Assembly (NCBI GenBank): GCA_902800345.1
Contig: CADCDO010000033.1
Location: 1 to 48,136, forward strand
Direction of reading: 5' to 3'
Origin: Fibrobacter succinogenes
GTDB lineage: Bacteria; Fibrobacterota; Fibrobacteria; Fibrobacterales; Fibrobacteraceae
Length of the DNA stretch: 48,136 nucleotides
A program made the position numbers and the translations under genes. Shown here one piece after another: positions 31,359 through 40,277 of the stretch. Positions within the stretch are counted from its first letter, which is position 1, and each line of letters opens with the position of its first letter. The notes below the pieces were generated by a model that was not told where the DNA came from, made no database searches, and was given only the letters and a program-made list of their open reading frames with translations.

Positions 31359-32360
31359 ATGAAAATAGCATTTATTTTACCCAATTACTGTCTCATCGAT
31401 GGGAATGCAGGTGGAGTACATATCCAAGCCACACAATGGGCGAATTACATAAAGTCTTGTGGTCACGATGTTGTCGAAATTAATGTGTGGGGAAATTATA
31501 ATTGGAGTTCTTTTGATATTATTCAGTTTTTCTATTTTGGATTTACATATCTACCATTGTATGAGGCCATTAAAGCAAAAGCTCCTAATGCGAAATTCAT
31601 TTGTGCCCCCATTCTAGACCCACACAAGCCCATTTGGGTTTATAGACTTTTATCTCTTGTAGCAATACCCAAAATAAAGTTATGGACTGAATTTTCTATC
31701 CTGAGACATTACAAAAACATTTTTGAATGTTTTTTGGCCAGAACAGAATTTGAAGCAACCTATTTAACAAAAGCTTTCGGAATTCCACGGGAAAAGATAA
31801 AAATCATCCCCTTAAATAGTCGTTTCATATCTTCCAATGTAAACAAGCCCAAAGAAGACTTCTGTCTCCATGTATCCAGGATATGTGATCCAACAAAAAA
31901 TGTAGAACGACTTGTTGATGCGGCTTTAAGATATAACTTTAATCTTGTTTTAGCTGGATCTAGTTCAATTGAATTCGATAATAAAATCAAGAAAAAAATA
32001 GGTTTTCGTTCGAACATAACGCTTTTAGGCCGTATATCTGATGAAGAATTAAAGGATTTATATTCTCGTGCAAAAGTTTTTGCCTTACCATCATTCCGAG
32101 AAGGTGTCGGATACGCAGCTCTAGAAGCAGCCTCTTATGGGTGTGATATCGTTATTACGGCTATTGGAGGCCCAAAAGAATATTTCTTGCCATACGCTAT
32201 TGCGGTAAATCCAAATAGTGTCAATGATATTGGATTATCCATAAAAAAGTTTCTTGATGGTAAAACTTTTCAACCACAATTATCTGCGCATATTGCAAAA
32301 AATAGTTCAAAAAAAAATACTGTAAAATTGTTGATGACTGTATATCAAGGATTGTTGTAA
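31359..32360 (+). CDS. Glycosyltransferase family 4
   Basis: A 333-aa GT-B glycosyltransferase. MKIAFILPNYCLIDGNAGGVHIQA starts the acceptor-side Rossmann domain. The C-terminal donor-side domain has FCLHVSRICDPTKNVERLVDAA, ITLLGRISDEELKDLYSRAKVFALPSFREGVGYAALEAASYGC (the E-x7-E region, quoted in parts) and GGPKEYF, as in GT4. It retains the usual length. The stop and the next start overlap by one base (TAATG), so it is co-translated with the polymerase gene. Donor sugar unknown. Confidence 0.9.
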   Translation: MKIAFILPNYCLIDGNAGGVHIQATQWANYIKSCGHDVVEINVWGNYNWSSFDIIQFFYFGFTYLPLYEAIKAKAPNAKFICAPILDPHKPIWVYRLLSLVAIPKIKLWTEFSILRHYKNIFECFLARTEFEATYLTKAFGIPREKIKIIPLNSRFISSNVNKPKEDFCLHVSRICDPTKNVERLVDAALRYNFNLVLAGSSSIEFDNKIKKKIGFRSNITLLGRISDEELKDLYSRAKVFALPSFREGVGYAALEAASYGCDIVITAIGGPKEYFLPYAIAVNPNSVNDIGLSIKKFLDGKTFQPQLSAHIAKNSSKKNTVKLLMTVYQGLL

Positions 32361-33475
32361 TGCCAACTGTATATACATCTTTCATTATAGCGGCGTTTGG
32401 CGCACTGATGATAAGCTTTACGAACTTGAAAAAGCTTAACAGATTAACCTTTCTATTGCTTCTCTTTTTTATTATCGCCATTACAGGTCTTCGATCAGAA
32501 TATGTAGGAACAGACTCATTACAATATTATCTAACTTTTAAAGAACTAAATAACATGGCCTTGACCCATGCCTACGCGACACGATACGCTATAGGCTATG
32601 TTTCATGGACGAGATTTATCGGTTCATTTATAGATTCACCATATGCATTTTTCTTCATAACGGCATCAATAACTTTATCCATATATTTTTATTTCTTAAG
32701 GCGTTATTCAGTCAATGTATTCTCTTCTATAATTGTATTTTTTTGTTTAAACTGGACTCTTTATATGGTTGCAATGAGACAAGCTTATGCAATGATGTTT
32801 GTTTTATTAGGAGTTCCATTTTTATTAAAAAGAAAACTAATATTTTTCATTTTATTCGTTATAATTGCAATGCAATTTCATTCAGCAGCCATAACGGCTC
32901 TTTTCTTAATTCCGCTTCTCAAAATAGAACTAAATAAAAAAAGCATTGCGATTTTCTGTGGTGTAACCATTTTTTTATTCTTCTCCATGAATATTCTATG
33001 GCTTCTTGTTCGGACTTTTGGAGGAGCATACGCACAATACATGGCAGGCGACTATGATGTCGGAGGAACAAATTTCATAAACGACATAATAATAAAAATT
33101 ATGCCGTCTTTATTTATTTTTTGTTTGGGTTATTGGGGAAGCAAGAACAATGCATCAATAGAAAACCATTTTTTTTTAACGGTATGTTTGTTCAACATCT
33201 GCATCGCAGTAATTGGCTTGAATTCAGTAATTTTCACAAGACTAAATGGATATTTTGATTTCGCCAACCCCATCGTTTTTTCTTATTTTCTCGCATCAAA
33301 ACAAATAAAAAAATTTTCTGTAAGAAGTCTAACCCTATTAGCCTTGTTTCTTTTCGTTGCCTTTTTTACGGTAATTCAAATAGCACGTCCTGAATGGATG
33401 AAAATATCTCCATATTCTCCATTTTGGTCTCCTGTAAATGAATATGGTTTATACGCAACTCAATATTTTTGGTAA
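32360..33475 (+). CDS. EpsG-family polysaccharide polymerase (Wzy-like)
   Basis: A 371-aa multi-pass membrane protein with about ten TM segments. LRSEYVGTDSLQYY (about 44-57) and WTLYMVAMRQAYAM (about 130-143) are hallmarks of the EpsG family, which acts as the Wzy polymerase joining lipid-linked repeat units in the periplasm. A large loop (about 228-250, AQYMAGDYDVGGTNF) is typical. With the Wzx-type flippase at 45295 this makes a Wzx/Wzy-dependent pathway likely. AT-rich. Confidence 0.87.
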   Translation: MPTVYTSFIIAAFGALMISFTNLKKLNRLTFLLLLFFIIAITGLRSEYVGTDSLQYYLTFKELNNMALTHAYATRYAIGYVSWTRFIGSFIDSPYAFFFITASITLSIYFYFLRRYSVNVFSSIIVFFCLNWTLYMVAMRQAYAMMFVLLGVPFLLKRKLIFFILFVIIAMQFHSAAITALFLIPLLKIELNKKSIAIFCGVTIFLFFSMNILWLLVRTFGGAYAQYMAGDYDVGGTNFINDIIIKIMPSLFIFCLGYWGSKNNASIENHFFLTVCLFNICIAVIGLNSVIFTRLNGYFDFANPIVFSYFLASKQIKKFSVRSLTLLALFLFVAFFTVIQIARPEWMKISPYSPFWSPVNEYGLYATQYFW

Positions 33476-33488
33476 AAAAAGGAATAAA

Positions 33489-34475
33489 ATGAAGTTTCTA
33501 TACGTCTGCACCAGTTCAAATACCGATTTTTTTTTGGAACAAACCTTTGTTTCCATTGTAACACTCAAGTTAAACACGCCAAACGCATTTGTATCATTAC
33601 TTATAGATAAAGCTACAAAAAAAACACTTGTCAACGATCGTAAAAAAATAAAAGATATTGTTGATGAAATTACCGTCATCGACCTAGACGAATCGTTATC
33701 AGCCCAAATCCGATCTAGACTCTTGAAAACATCTATGCGACATCACATTCAAGATGATTTTCTTTTCATCGACTCGGATACCATAATATTATCAAATTTA
33801 GAGGAAATTAACCAAAACCCAAATGATTTAGCAGGGGTTTTAGATTGTCATACATTACTTCATAACAATCCACAAATACAGATACATAGTCACATAAAAA
33901 AAATGAAGAATCTTTGTTCTGATAGAGCATTTTTGAATAATGAACTATATTTCAACAGTGGAGTTCTTTTAGTCAGAGATTCTAATGAAAATCATTCCTT
34001 CTTCAAAATGTGGCACGAATTATACAAAAAGCATCAAAAGCAAAACAACATAATTCAAGATCAGCCAACGCTCGCGTTGACCAATTTTAAAAGCGGCAAT
34101 GTAATAAAAGAACTTGACGGAACATGGAACTGCCAATTAAACTACGGAACGCATCTTTTCAGATCTGCGAAAATTTTGCATTTTTTTGCATCTGTAAATA
34201 TACCTATGGCAATGCAAAACATGTATAAAAAAGTGAGACAGCTTGCATTTAGTCAAAGCGCAGTTTCTTTTATTGAACGTTATTACGAAACAGCCGCATT
34301 TGATTTTGGTTCAACAGCCTTAGTAAAGGGAGCTGAATACAAGGTGTTAAACACAGCTCTTTATAGATTTTTAATATATACATACAGCTCTCATAAAAAA
34401 TTATACAATTTCTTTGAAAAAATCGCATCATTAGGTCGTGGTCACGGTTTTTATTATAAAACCAAAAAAGGATAA
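33489..34475 (+). CDS. Glycosyltransferase, GT8-like GT-A fold
   Basis: A 328-aa GT-A-type enzyme. FLFIDSDTIILSNLEEI (DSD metal site), FNSGVLLVRDS and IQDQPTLALT match the order seen in GT8 and related nucleotide-diphospho-sugar transferases. LHFFAS near residue 235 could be the final His-containing metal site. ATG at 33489 with AAGGA seven bases ahead is the start; an overlapping frame runs 17 codons into the polymerase gene. Sits 3 bp before the next gene, so part of one operon. Sugar unknown. Confidence 0.78.
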   Translation: MKFLYVCTSSNTDFFLEQTFVSIVTLKLNTPNAFVSLLIDKATKKTLVNDRKKIKDIVDEITVIDLDESLSAQIRSRLLKTSMRHHIQDDFLFIDSDTIILSNLEEINQNPNDLAGVLDCHTLLHNNPQIQIHSHIKKMKNLCSDRAFLNNELYFNSGVLLVRDSNENHSFFKMWHELYKKHQKQNNIIQDQPTLALTNFKSGNVIKELDGTWNCQLNYGTHLFRSAKILHFFASVNIPMAMQNMYKKVRQLAFSQSAVSFIERYYETAAFDFGSTALVKGAEYKVLNTALYRFLIYTYSSHKKLYNFFEKIASLGRGHGFYYKTKKG

Positions 34476-34478
34476 AAA

Positions 34479-35426
34479 ATGGAAGAAAAAAAATTAGTGA
34501 TCGTATCGGTGCCCTACAAACCGTTTCTTTCCGTTGTCAAAGCAGGGTGCAAAATAACTAATGTGAGTTTTCTCATTGTTGAGTATAGAAAATTTTGGGT
34601 GTGGAAGGTCTTGTTTAGATTATGTTTTGCACTTAGGCTATATACGCTAGCTACAAAATGCAAAATTTCCACAAATAATTTTAAAGAATTTCGAAAGTTT
34701 TCAAAAAATAGCTCCACGCGTTTTTTGTTTTGGAGTCCGTTCTATTTGCCTTGGTGGATATCGATGAGCCATCTTATTCCACAAAATGATAAGAAATGCT
34801 TTTGTTGGGGGCCTGCGGGAAACGCTCAAAATATAAAAAAAAGAGAACGATATATAAACATGGCAAAAAATTTAGGAATAGCGTTTTACACAATGAACGC
34901 CAGTGATGCAAATAAATATGGAATGTTTTATACAACGCAATGTTATAGATATTTTAATGACGAAACAATGGATGAAACAAAATATGATTTTTTCTTTTTG
35001 GGATACAAAAAAGGGCGCGAAAAAATCCTTTTATCTTTGCAAAATAAGTTACAGCAGAAAGGTTTTTCTACAAATTTCATAATACGCGACCACAATCAGC
35101 CTGAAACCGATTTTTCAGAGAATGTAAAACTAGCCAAGCAAAGCCGTTGTATAGTCGATATAGTAGCCAGCCAATCAATATACAAACAAGATGGAATGAC
35201 TCTGAGACCCTTAGAAGCACTATTTTTAGGGAAAAAATTGATTACGAATTTCAATAAAATTAAAGAATTCGATTTTTACCACCCTAATAATATTTACATA
35301 ATCGATGAACAATTCGATTTAAATTCATTAGAATCATTTATGCAAAAGCCCTATCATACTATAAATGACGATATTGTTAAAAAGTATGAGGTTAATAATT
35401 GGATAAATAGATATTTTATGGAATAG
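34479..35426 (+). CDS. Probable glycosyltransferase, GT-B-like C-terminus
   Basis: A 315-aa protein of uncertain family. The first third is basic and partly hydrophobic, with RFLFWSPFYLPWW around residue 83, suggesting membrane contact. The C-terminal half has KYDFFFLGYKKGREKIL and GMTLRPLEALFLGKKLITN (E-A-L-F-L-G-K-K region), the donor-site pattern of GT-B enzymes of lipopolysaccharide core clusters. Its place between glycosyltransferase and acetyltransferase genes, with 2-3 bp gaps, supports the call. AT-rich. Confidence 0.65.
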   Translation: MEEKKLVIVSVPYKPFLSVVKAGCKITNVSFLIVEYRKFWVWKVLFRLCFALRLYTLATKCKISTNNFKEFRKFSKNSSTRFLFWSPFYLPWWISMSHLIPQNDKKCFCWGPAGNAQNIKKRERYINMAKNLGIAFYTMNASDANKYGMFYTTQCYRYFNDETMDETKYDFFFLGYKKGREKILLSLQNKLQQKGFSTNFIIRDHNQPETDFSENVKLAKQSRCIVDIVASQSIYKQDGMTLRPLEALFLGKKLITNFNKIKEFDFYHPNNIYIIDEQFDLNSLESFMQKPYHTINDDIVKKYEVNNWINRYFME

Positions 35427-35428
35427 TT

Positions 35429-36022
35429 ATGATCAAAACAAGACAAGATTTAAAATCTACACTGAAAGCTGATTTAATATCAAATGGTTTTGATAAAAAA
35501 AGCAAGTTCATTGAATTTGTAAAAGGGAATCTTATTGACATTCAAATGTTGAATTATACGATTTTATTGAGAAAACTAGAATATTATACATACAAAAAAA
35601 ACAATGGTAATCCTATTTTTAAAATACTCTTTTTATTTTATAAGCATCGACTAATGAGAAAAAGCCTCAAACTGAATATGTTGATATATCCATATTCTTT
35701 GGGCCCTGGTCTGAATATCATTCATAGTGGATATCGTTGGATTGATTCTGTTTCTTGCATAGGATCAAATTGCACAATACTTCCTAGGGTTTTACTTGGA
35801 AAGAAACATTCTGGGATTCCCTCACCATGCATCTTTATCGGAAATAATTGCTATATAGGTACAGGAGCAACTATTCTTGGACCAATAAAGATTGGGAACA
35901 ATGTAACTATAGGAGCTGGAGCCGTAGTTGTAAAAGATGTTCCGGACGACTGTGTTGTTGTTGGAAATCCTGCTCGAGTAATAAAGCGAACAAATTTTTC
36001 TGCAGATCAAAACAAGGAATAA
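35429..36022 (+). CDS. Hexapeptide-repeat acetyltransferase, CysE-like
   Basis: A 197-aa O-acetyltransferase of the left-handed beta-helix class. The helical N-terminal half (about 1-85) is followed by hexapeptide repeats (IGSNCTILPRVLLGKK, IGNNCYIGTGATILGPIKIG, NVTIGAGAVVVKDVPDD) and the typical ending VVVGNPARVIKR. It is close in layout to serine acetyltransferases, which in polysaccharide loci usually O-acetylate a sugar. Gap of 2 bp to both neighbours. Confidence 0.88.
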   Translation: MIKTRQDLKSTLKADLISNGFDKKSKFIEFVKGNLIDIQMLNYTILLRKLEYYTYKKNNGNPIFKILFLFYKHRLMRKSLKLNMLIYPYSLGPGLNIIHSGYRWIDSVSCIGSNCTILPRVLLGKKHSGIPSPCIFIGNNCYIGTGATILGPIKIGNNVTIGAGAVVVKDVPDDCVVVGNPARVIKRTNFSADQNKE

Positions 36023-36024
36023 AT

Positions 36025-37041
36025 ATGTTACAAGTGTCAAGAGAAACAAAAATATACATTTTATCCCCTGCATTTCATAAAACTGGCGGCACAGAATTAG
36101 CGCATCAGTTAGTTTACACAATAAACAACAATGGTTTAAAAGCTCAGATTGTATATTACGAAAGTACGAACAATCCAATGCAAATCAATCCTGCTTTTAA
36201 ACAGTACGTCAATTCATTTATCAGTATTCAAGATGTTATAGATTCTAGAGATAACATCATTATTGTCCCAGAGCTAGACACTCAATATCTAAAAAAATTT
36301 AAAAACATCCAAAAATGCATTTGGTGGATGAGTGTCGATAACTATACAAAGCATCATTATATAGTTAGTGCTTACCAGCATTATGGTTTATGGTCGACAA
36401 TAAAAGATATTTTAAAAAGAAATCTCGGTGTTCATTATTACCCTCACTTTGAAAAAAACATCACACATTTCTATCAGAGTGAATATGCCCGAAACTTCTT
36501 GGAGAAAGCAGGCATTACAAAAGTTTCTCGTCTTTCTGATTACTTAAATGAAGAATATCTTCACTTAGATATAAAAACAAAACGTAACGACATTGTCCTT
36601 TATAACCCCAAAAAAGGACTTGCATTCACACAAAGACTGATGAAAGCTGCTCCAGACATCAGATGGGTTCCTCTGCAAAACATGACCACAGAACAAGTCA
36701 AAGAAACCCTGCTTCACAGCAAGGTTTATATAGACTTCGGCAATCACCCTGGTAAAGACCGTTTTCCTAGAGAAGCTGCCATGTGTGGTTGTTGCGTCAT
36801 CACGGGAAAACGCGGCAGTGCAAAATTCTTCGAAGATGTCCCCATTGATAACGAATTCAAATATGACGAATCCGCAAAAACAATTCCACTAATCATTTCA
36901 AAAATTCGAGAATGTTTAAATAATTACGAAACTGAATCCTCAAAATTCAATGGCTATCGAGAATTCATCAAAGGTGAATATCAAACATTCCAAGATGACG
37001 TGAAGTCCATTTTCATTTCAAACGAAAACACAACGAAATAG
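36025..37041 (+). CDS. Probable glycosyltransferase, GT-B fold
   Basis: A 338-aa protein. ILSPAFHKTGGTELAHQLVYTIN opens an N-terminal Rossmann half with the G-G-T-E-L motif of GT4-like enzymes; YNPKKGLAFTQRLMKAAPDIRWVPLQNMT and IDFGNHPGKDRFPREAAMCGC form the donor half, the acidic R-E-A taking the place of E-x7-E. ATG at 36025 has AAGGA upstream; an open frame runs 59 codons back through the acetyltransferase gene, but in its wrong frame. Donor unknown. Confidence 0.75.
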   Translation: MLQVSRETKIYILSPAFHKTGGTELAHQLVYTINNNGLKAQIVYYESTNNPMQINPAFKQYVNSFISIQDVIDSRDNIIIVPELDTQYLKKFKNIQKCIWWMSVDNYTKHHYIVSAYQHYGLWSTIKDILKRNLGVHYYPHFEKNITHFYQSEYARNFLEKAGITKVSRLSDYLNEEYLHLDIKTKRNDIVLYNPKKGLAFTQRLMKAAPDIRWVPLQNMTTEQVKETLLHSKVYIDFGNHPGKDRFPREAAMCGCCVITGKRGSAKFFEDVPIDNEFKYDESAKTIPLIISKIRECLNNYETESSKFNGYREFIKGEYQTFQDDVKSIFISNENTTK

Positions 37042-37056
37042 ATGAAGGATTCTCTC

Positions 37057-37824
37057 ATGAAAACAGTTCTTTTAGCAGGTGGTTTTGGTTCAAGAATTTC
37101 AGAAGAATCAGCATTCAAGCCCAAGCCAATGGTCGAAATAGGTGGAAAACCGATTCTTTGGCACATTATGAAGGAATTTGCCTATTACGGACATACAGAA
37201 TTCATTATTTGTGCAGGATACAAGCAGGAATACATAAAGGAGTGGTACTTTATACACAATTCTGATGTAACTTTTGATTTCCGCAATAACAAAAATGAAG
37301 TTTCCATACATCACAGTCATTTGGAGCCCTGGAAGGTGACCATTGTCGACACTGGCTACAACACCATGACTGGCGGCCGCATTAAACGCATTCAGGAATA
37401 CGTCGATGGAGAACCATTCTTTATGACCTATGGTGACGGAGTCTGTGATGTAGACATCAACAAGCTCCTAGATTTCCATAAAAACCATGGGAAAACGGCA
37501 ACTCTTACTGCCGTAAAATTAGCACAAGATAAGGGAGTTCTCAACATTGGTGGAGACAATGCGGTTAAGTCATTCCGCGAAAAGAATGTTAATGATGGAG
37601 TAACTATCAATGCCGGCTATATGGTGCTAGAGCCCCAAATATTCAATTATCTTACAGATGATTCTTGCGTTTTCGAAAAGGAACCATTAACAAAATTGGC
37701 CAATGAAGGACAATTGATGTCGTATATACATACCGGTTTTTGGCAATGTATGGATAATGTTCGCGAAAAAGAAATGCTAGAAAAGCTACTTTTTAACAAC
37801 GCTGCGCCATGGAAAAAATGGTAA
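37057..37824 (+). CDS. rfbF: Glucose-1-phosphate cytidylyltransferase
   Basis: A 255-aa nucleotidyltransferase making CDP-glucose from CTP and glucose-1-phosphate, the first step toward CDP-3,6-dideoxyhexoses (DdhA/RfbF). The signature is VLLAGGFGSRISEESAFKPKPMVEIGGKP (activated-phosphate loop and conserved Lys, quoted as family pattern), CAGYKQEYIKEWY, FFMTYGDGVCDVDI and GFWQCMDNVREKEML. ATG at 37057 (AAGGA about seven bases upstream) is chosen over one five codons earlier. It is followed by rfbH and rfbG in the usual set. Confidence 0.95.
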   Translation: MKTVLLAGGFGSRISEESAFKPKPMVEIGGKPILWHIMKEFAYYGHTEFIICAGYKQEYIKEWYFIHNSDVTFDFRNNKNEVSIHHSHLEPWKVTIVDTGYNTMTGGRIKRIQEYVDGEPFFMTYGDGVCDVDINKLLDFHKNHGKTATLTAVKLAQDKGVLNIGGDNAVKSFREKNVNDGVTINAGYMVLEPQIFNYLTDDSCVFEKEPLTKLANEGQLMSYIHTGFWQCMDNVREKEMLEKLLFNNAAPWKKW

Positions 37825-37840
37825 TGTAAAGGATTTTATC

Positions 37841-39175
37841 ATGTCTAGAAAAGAAGAACTCAAACAGCAGATACTGGAACTCACTCGCGAATACTACAAG
37901 GAGGTCCACGAAGTCAAGCCTGAATTTGTACCGGGCAAGACGCACGTGAACTATGGCGGCCGCTACTTTGATGCTGAAGAAATGGTAAACCTTGTAGATT
38001 CGTCGCTGGATTTTTGGCTCACGGCAGGTCCTTGGGCTCGCAAGTTCGAGACTCGCTTTGCTAAGTGGCTCGGAGTCAAACACTGTAGCCTAGTCAATTC
38101 GGGTTCTTCGGCAAATCTAGTTGCATTCTTTGCCCTGACGGCTCAGGAACTCGGAGATAAACAAATCAAGCGCGGAGATGAAGTGATTACTGTTGCTGCC
38201 GGATTTCCGACAACAGTCGCCCCAATCGTGCAGTATGGTGCGGTCCCCGTATTCGTGGACATGAACATTCCCGAATACAATATCGACGTTTCCAAACTCG
38301 AGGCCGCCTATTCTCCCAAGTGCAAAGCCGTGATGATTGCGCACTCGTTGGGCAACCCTTACAACCTTCAGGCGGTCGTTGATTTTTGCCGCAAGCATAA
38401 CCTGTGGCTGGTCGAAGACAACTGCGATGCGCTCGGTTCCGAATACCTGATTGACGGCGAATGGAAAAAGACCGGTACCATCGGAGACATCGGCACGAGT
38501 TCCTTCTACCCGCCGCACCACATGACTATGGGTGAAGGCGGCGCCGTTTATACCAACAACGACGAACTCGATAAGTACGTGAAGTCGTTCCGCGACTGGG
38601 GGCGCGAATGCTGGTGCGTGGGAGGTGTAGACAACACCTGCGGCAAACGCTTTACGGGTCAGTTCGGCCAGCTCCCCATGGGTTACGACCACAAGTACGT
38701 CTATAGCCATCTCGGTTTCAATCTCAAGGCGACCGACATGCAGGCCGCCATTGGCTGTGCACAACTAGAAAAGCTCGACACTATCGTGCAACGCCGCCGG
38801 GAAAACTTCAAGGTGCTTCGCGAAGGTCTTGAAGGAACCAAGGGGCTTATTCTCCCAGAACCGCAAAAAAATTCTAATCCGTCGTGGTTCGGTTTCCTGA
38901 TTACGGTCAAGGAAGACGCAGGCTTTACGCGTAACGATTTGACCACCTACCTCGAAAGCAAGAAAATCCAGACGCGCAACCTGTTTGCTGGCAACCTGAT
39001 CAAGCACCCAGCATTCGAACAGTACCGCGAGAACGTGGATTACCGCATCTCGGGCAACCTCGAGGTAAGTGACTTTATTATGGAACACACTTTCTGGATT
39101 GGAGTATATCCCGGCATGACCGAAGAAAAGCTCCAGTACATGATCGATTCTATTAAGGAATTCTGCAACCGGTAA
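37841..39175 (+). CDS. rfbH: CDP-4-keto-6-deoxyglucose 3-dehydratase (E1)
   Basis: A 444-aa PMP-dependent, [2Fe-2S] enzyme that removes the C3 hydroxyl of CDP-4-keto-6-deoxyglucose (DdhC/RfbH/AscC). The residue that binds PLP as Lys in aminotransferases is His226 here (SSFYPPHHMTMGEGG), the mark of E1. Cys195, Cys257, Cys259 and Cys267 follow the C-x(about 60)-C-x-C-x7-C pattern of its iron-sulfur site. E1 needs a reductase partner (E3, DdhD), which is not in the window. Base use is more GC-rich than in the flanking glycosyltransferase genes. Confidence 0.96.
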   Translation: MSRKEELKQQILELTREYYKEVHEVKPEFVPGKTHVNYGGRYFDAEEMVNLVDSSLDFWLTAGPWARKFETRFAKWLGVKHCSLVNSGSSANLVAFFALTAQELGDKQIKRGDEVITVAAGFPTTVAPIVQYGAVPVFVDMNIPEYNIDVSKLEAAYSPKCKAVMIAHSLGNPYNLQAVVDFCRKHNLWLVEDNCDALGSEYLIDGEWKKTGTIGDIGTSSFYPPHHMTMGEGGAVYTNNDELDKYVKSFRDWGRECWCVGGVDNTCGKRFTGQFGQLPMGYDHKYVYSHLGFNLKATDMQAAIGCAQLEKLDTIVQRRRENFKVLREGLEGTKGLILPEPQKNSNPSWFGFLITVKEDAGFTRNDLTTYLESKKIQTRNLFAGNLIKHPAFEQYRENVDYRISGNLEVSDFIMEHTFWIGVYPGMTEEKLQYMIDSIKEFCNR

Positions 39176-39178
39176 CTT

Positions 39179-40261
39179 ATGATTGACCTGTTCAACGGTT
39201 TCAAAGGTAAACGAGTCCTTGTAACTGGCCATACCGGATTCAAGGGCAGCTGGCTTTCCATTTGGCTTCATGAACTCGGTGCCGAAGTAATCGGAGTCGG
39301 ACTGGAGCCGTATTCACCAAGGGACAACTTTGTCCTAAGCGGCATTGGCGGTATAATCGAAGCGGACATCCGTACAGACATTCGAGACTTAGCAAAGATA
39401 AAAGAGGTCTTTGCGGAATACCGTCCAGAAATAGTCTTTCACCTTGCAGCGCAGCCTCTTGTCCGTTTAAGCTACGAAAAGCCTGTGGAAACCTATGAAA
39501 CAAACGTCATGGGAACCATCAACATTCTCGAAGCGATTCGTGCTACCGATAGCGTGAAGGCCGGGGTAATGATAACCACGGACAAGTGCTACGACAACAA
39601 GGAACAGCTCCGCGGATACAAAGAAGATGACCCGTTTGGAGGCTACGATCCGTATAGTTCCTCGAAGGGAGCCTGCGAAATTGCAATCCAGTCCTGGCGT
39701 CGAAGTTATTTTAATCCGGACCAATTTGAAAAGCATGGCAAGTCTATAGCCTCCGTTCGTGCTGGCAACGTTATTGGCGGCGGCGACTGGGCTTTGGACA
39801 GAATCATTCCCGACTGCATTCGCGCTCTAGAAGCAGACAAACCTATCGACATTCGTTCTCCTAAATCTGTACGTCCGTGGGAACATGTGCTAGAACCGCT
39901 ATCAGGCTATATGCTGTTGGCACAAAAAATGTGGGAACACCCGACGGAATATTGCGAGGGCTGGAATTTCGGTCCTGAAGCGGATTCTGTTTCTACAGTT
40001 TGGGAAGTTGCGACTGATCTCGTCAAAAACTTTGGCAAGGGTGAATTGAAAGATTCGTCTAACCCGAATGCTGTTCACGAAGCACAGTTATTAATGCTTG
40101 ATATTACCAAAGCCAAAACCCGTTTAGGTTGGAAGCCAAGATTGAATATGCGCCAATGCATAGCATTGGTCGCAGATTGGTACAAGCGATACAAGCATGA
40201 AGATGTATATAAGCTTTGTGTAGAAGAAATCGAAAAATTCGCAGCTGCAGTTAATAGTTAG
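39179..40261 (+). CDS. rfbG: CDP-glucose 4,6-dehydratase
   Basis: A 360-aa extended SDR that makes CDP-4-keto-6-deoxyglucose (DdhB/RfbG). VLVTGHTGFKGSWLSIWLHELG is the family's NAD-binding start; TTDKCYDNKEQLRGYKEDDPFGGYDPYSSSKGACE (read in parts) holds the Thr-Asp-Lys and Tyr-x-x-x-Lys active site; RAGNVIGGGDWALDRIIPD and RPWEHVLEPLSGYM are typical of RfbG. It follows rfbH by 3 bp and makes the substrate for it. Confidence 0.96.
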   Translation: MIDLFNGFKGKRVLVTGHTGFKGSWLSIWLHELGAEVIGVGLEPYSPRDNFVLSGIGGIIEADIRTDIRDLAKIKEVFAEYRPEIVFHLAAQPLVRLSYEKPVETYETNVMGTINILEAIRATDSVKAGVMITTDKCYDNKEQLRGYKEDDPFGGYDPYSSSKGACEIAIQSWRRSYFNPDQFEKHGKSIASVRAGNVIGGGDWALDRIIPDCIRALEADKPIDIRSPKSVRPWEHVLEPLSGYMLLAQKMWEHPTEYCEGWNFGPEADSVSTVWEVATDLVKNFGKGELKDSSNPNAVHEAQLLMLDITKAKTRLGWKPRLNMRQCIALVADWYKRYKHEDVYKLCVEEIEKFAAAVNS

Positions 40262-40277
40262 AATTGAGGGCTTATAA

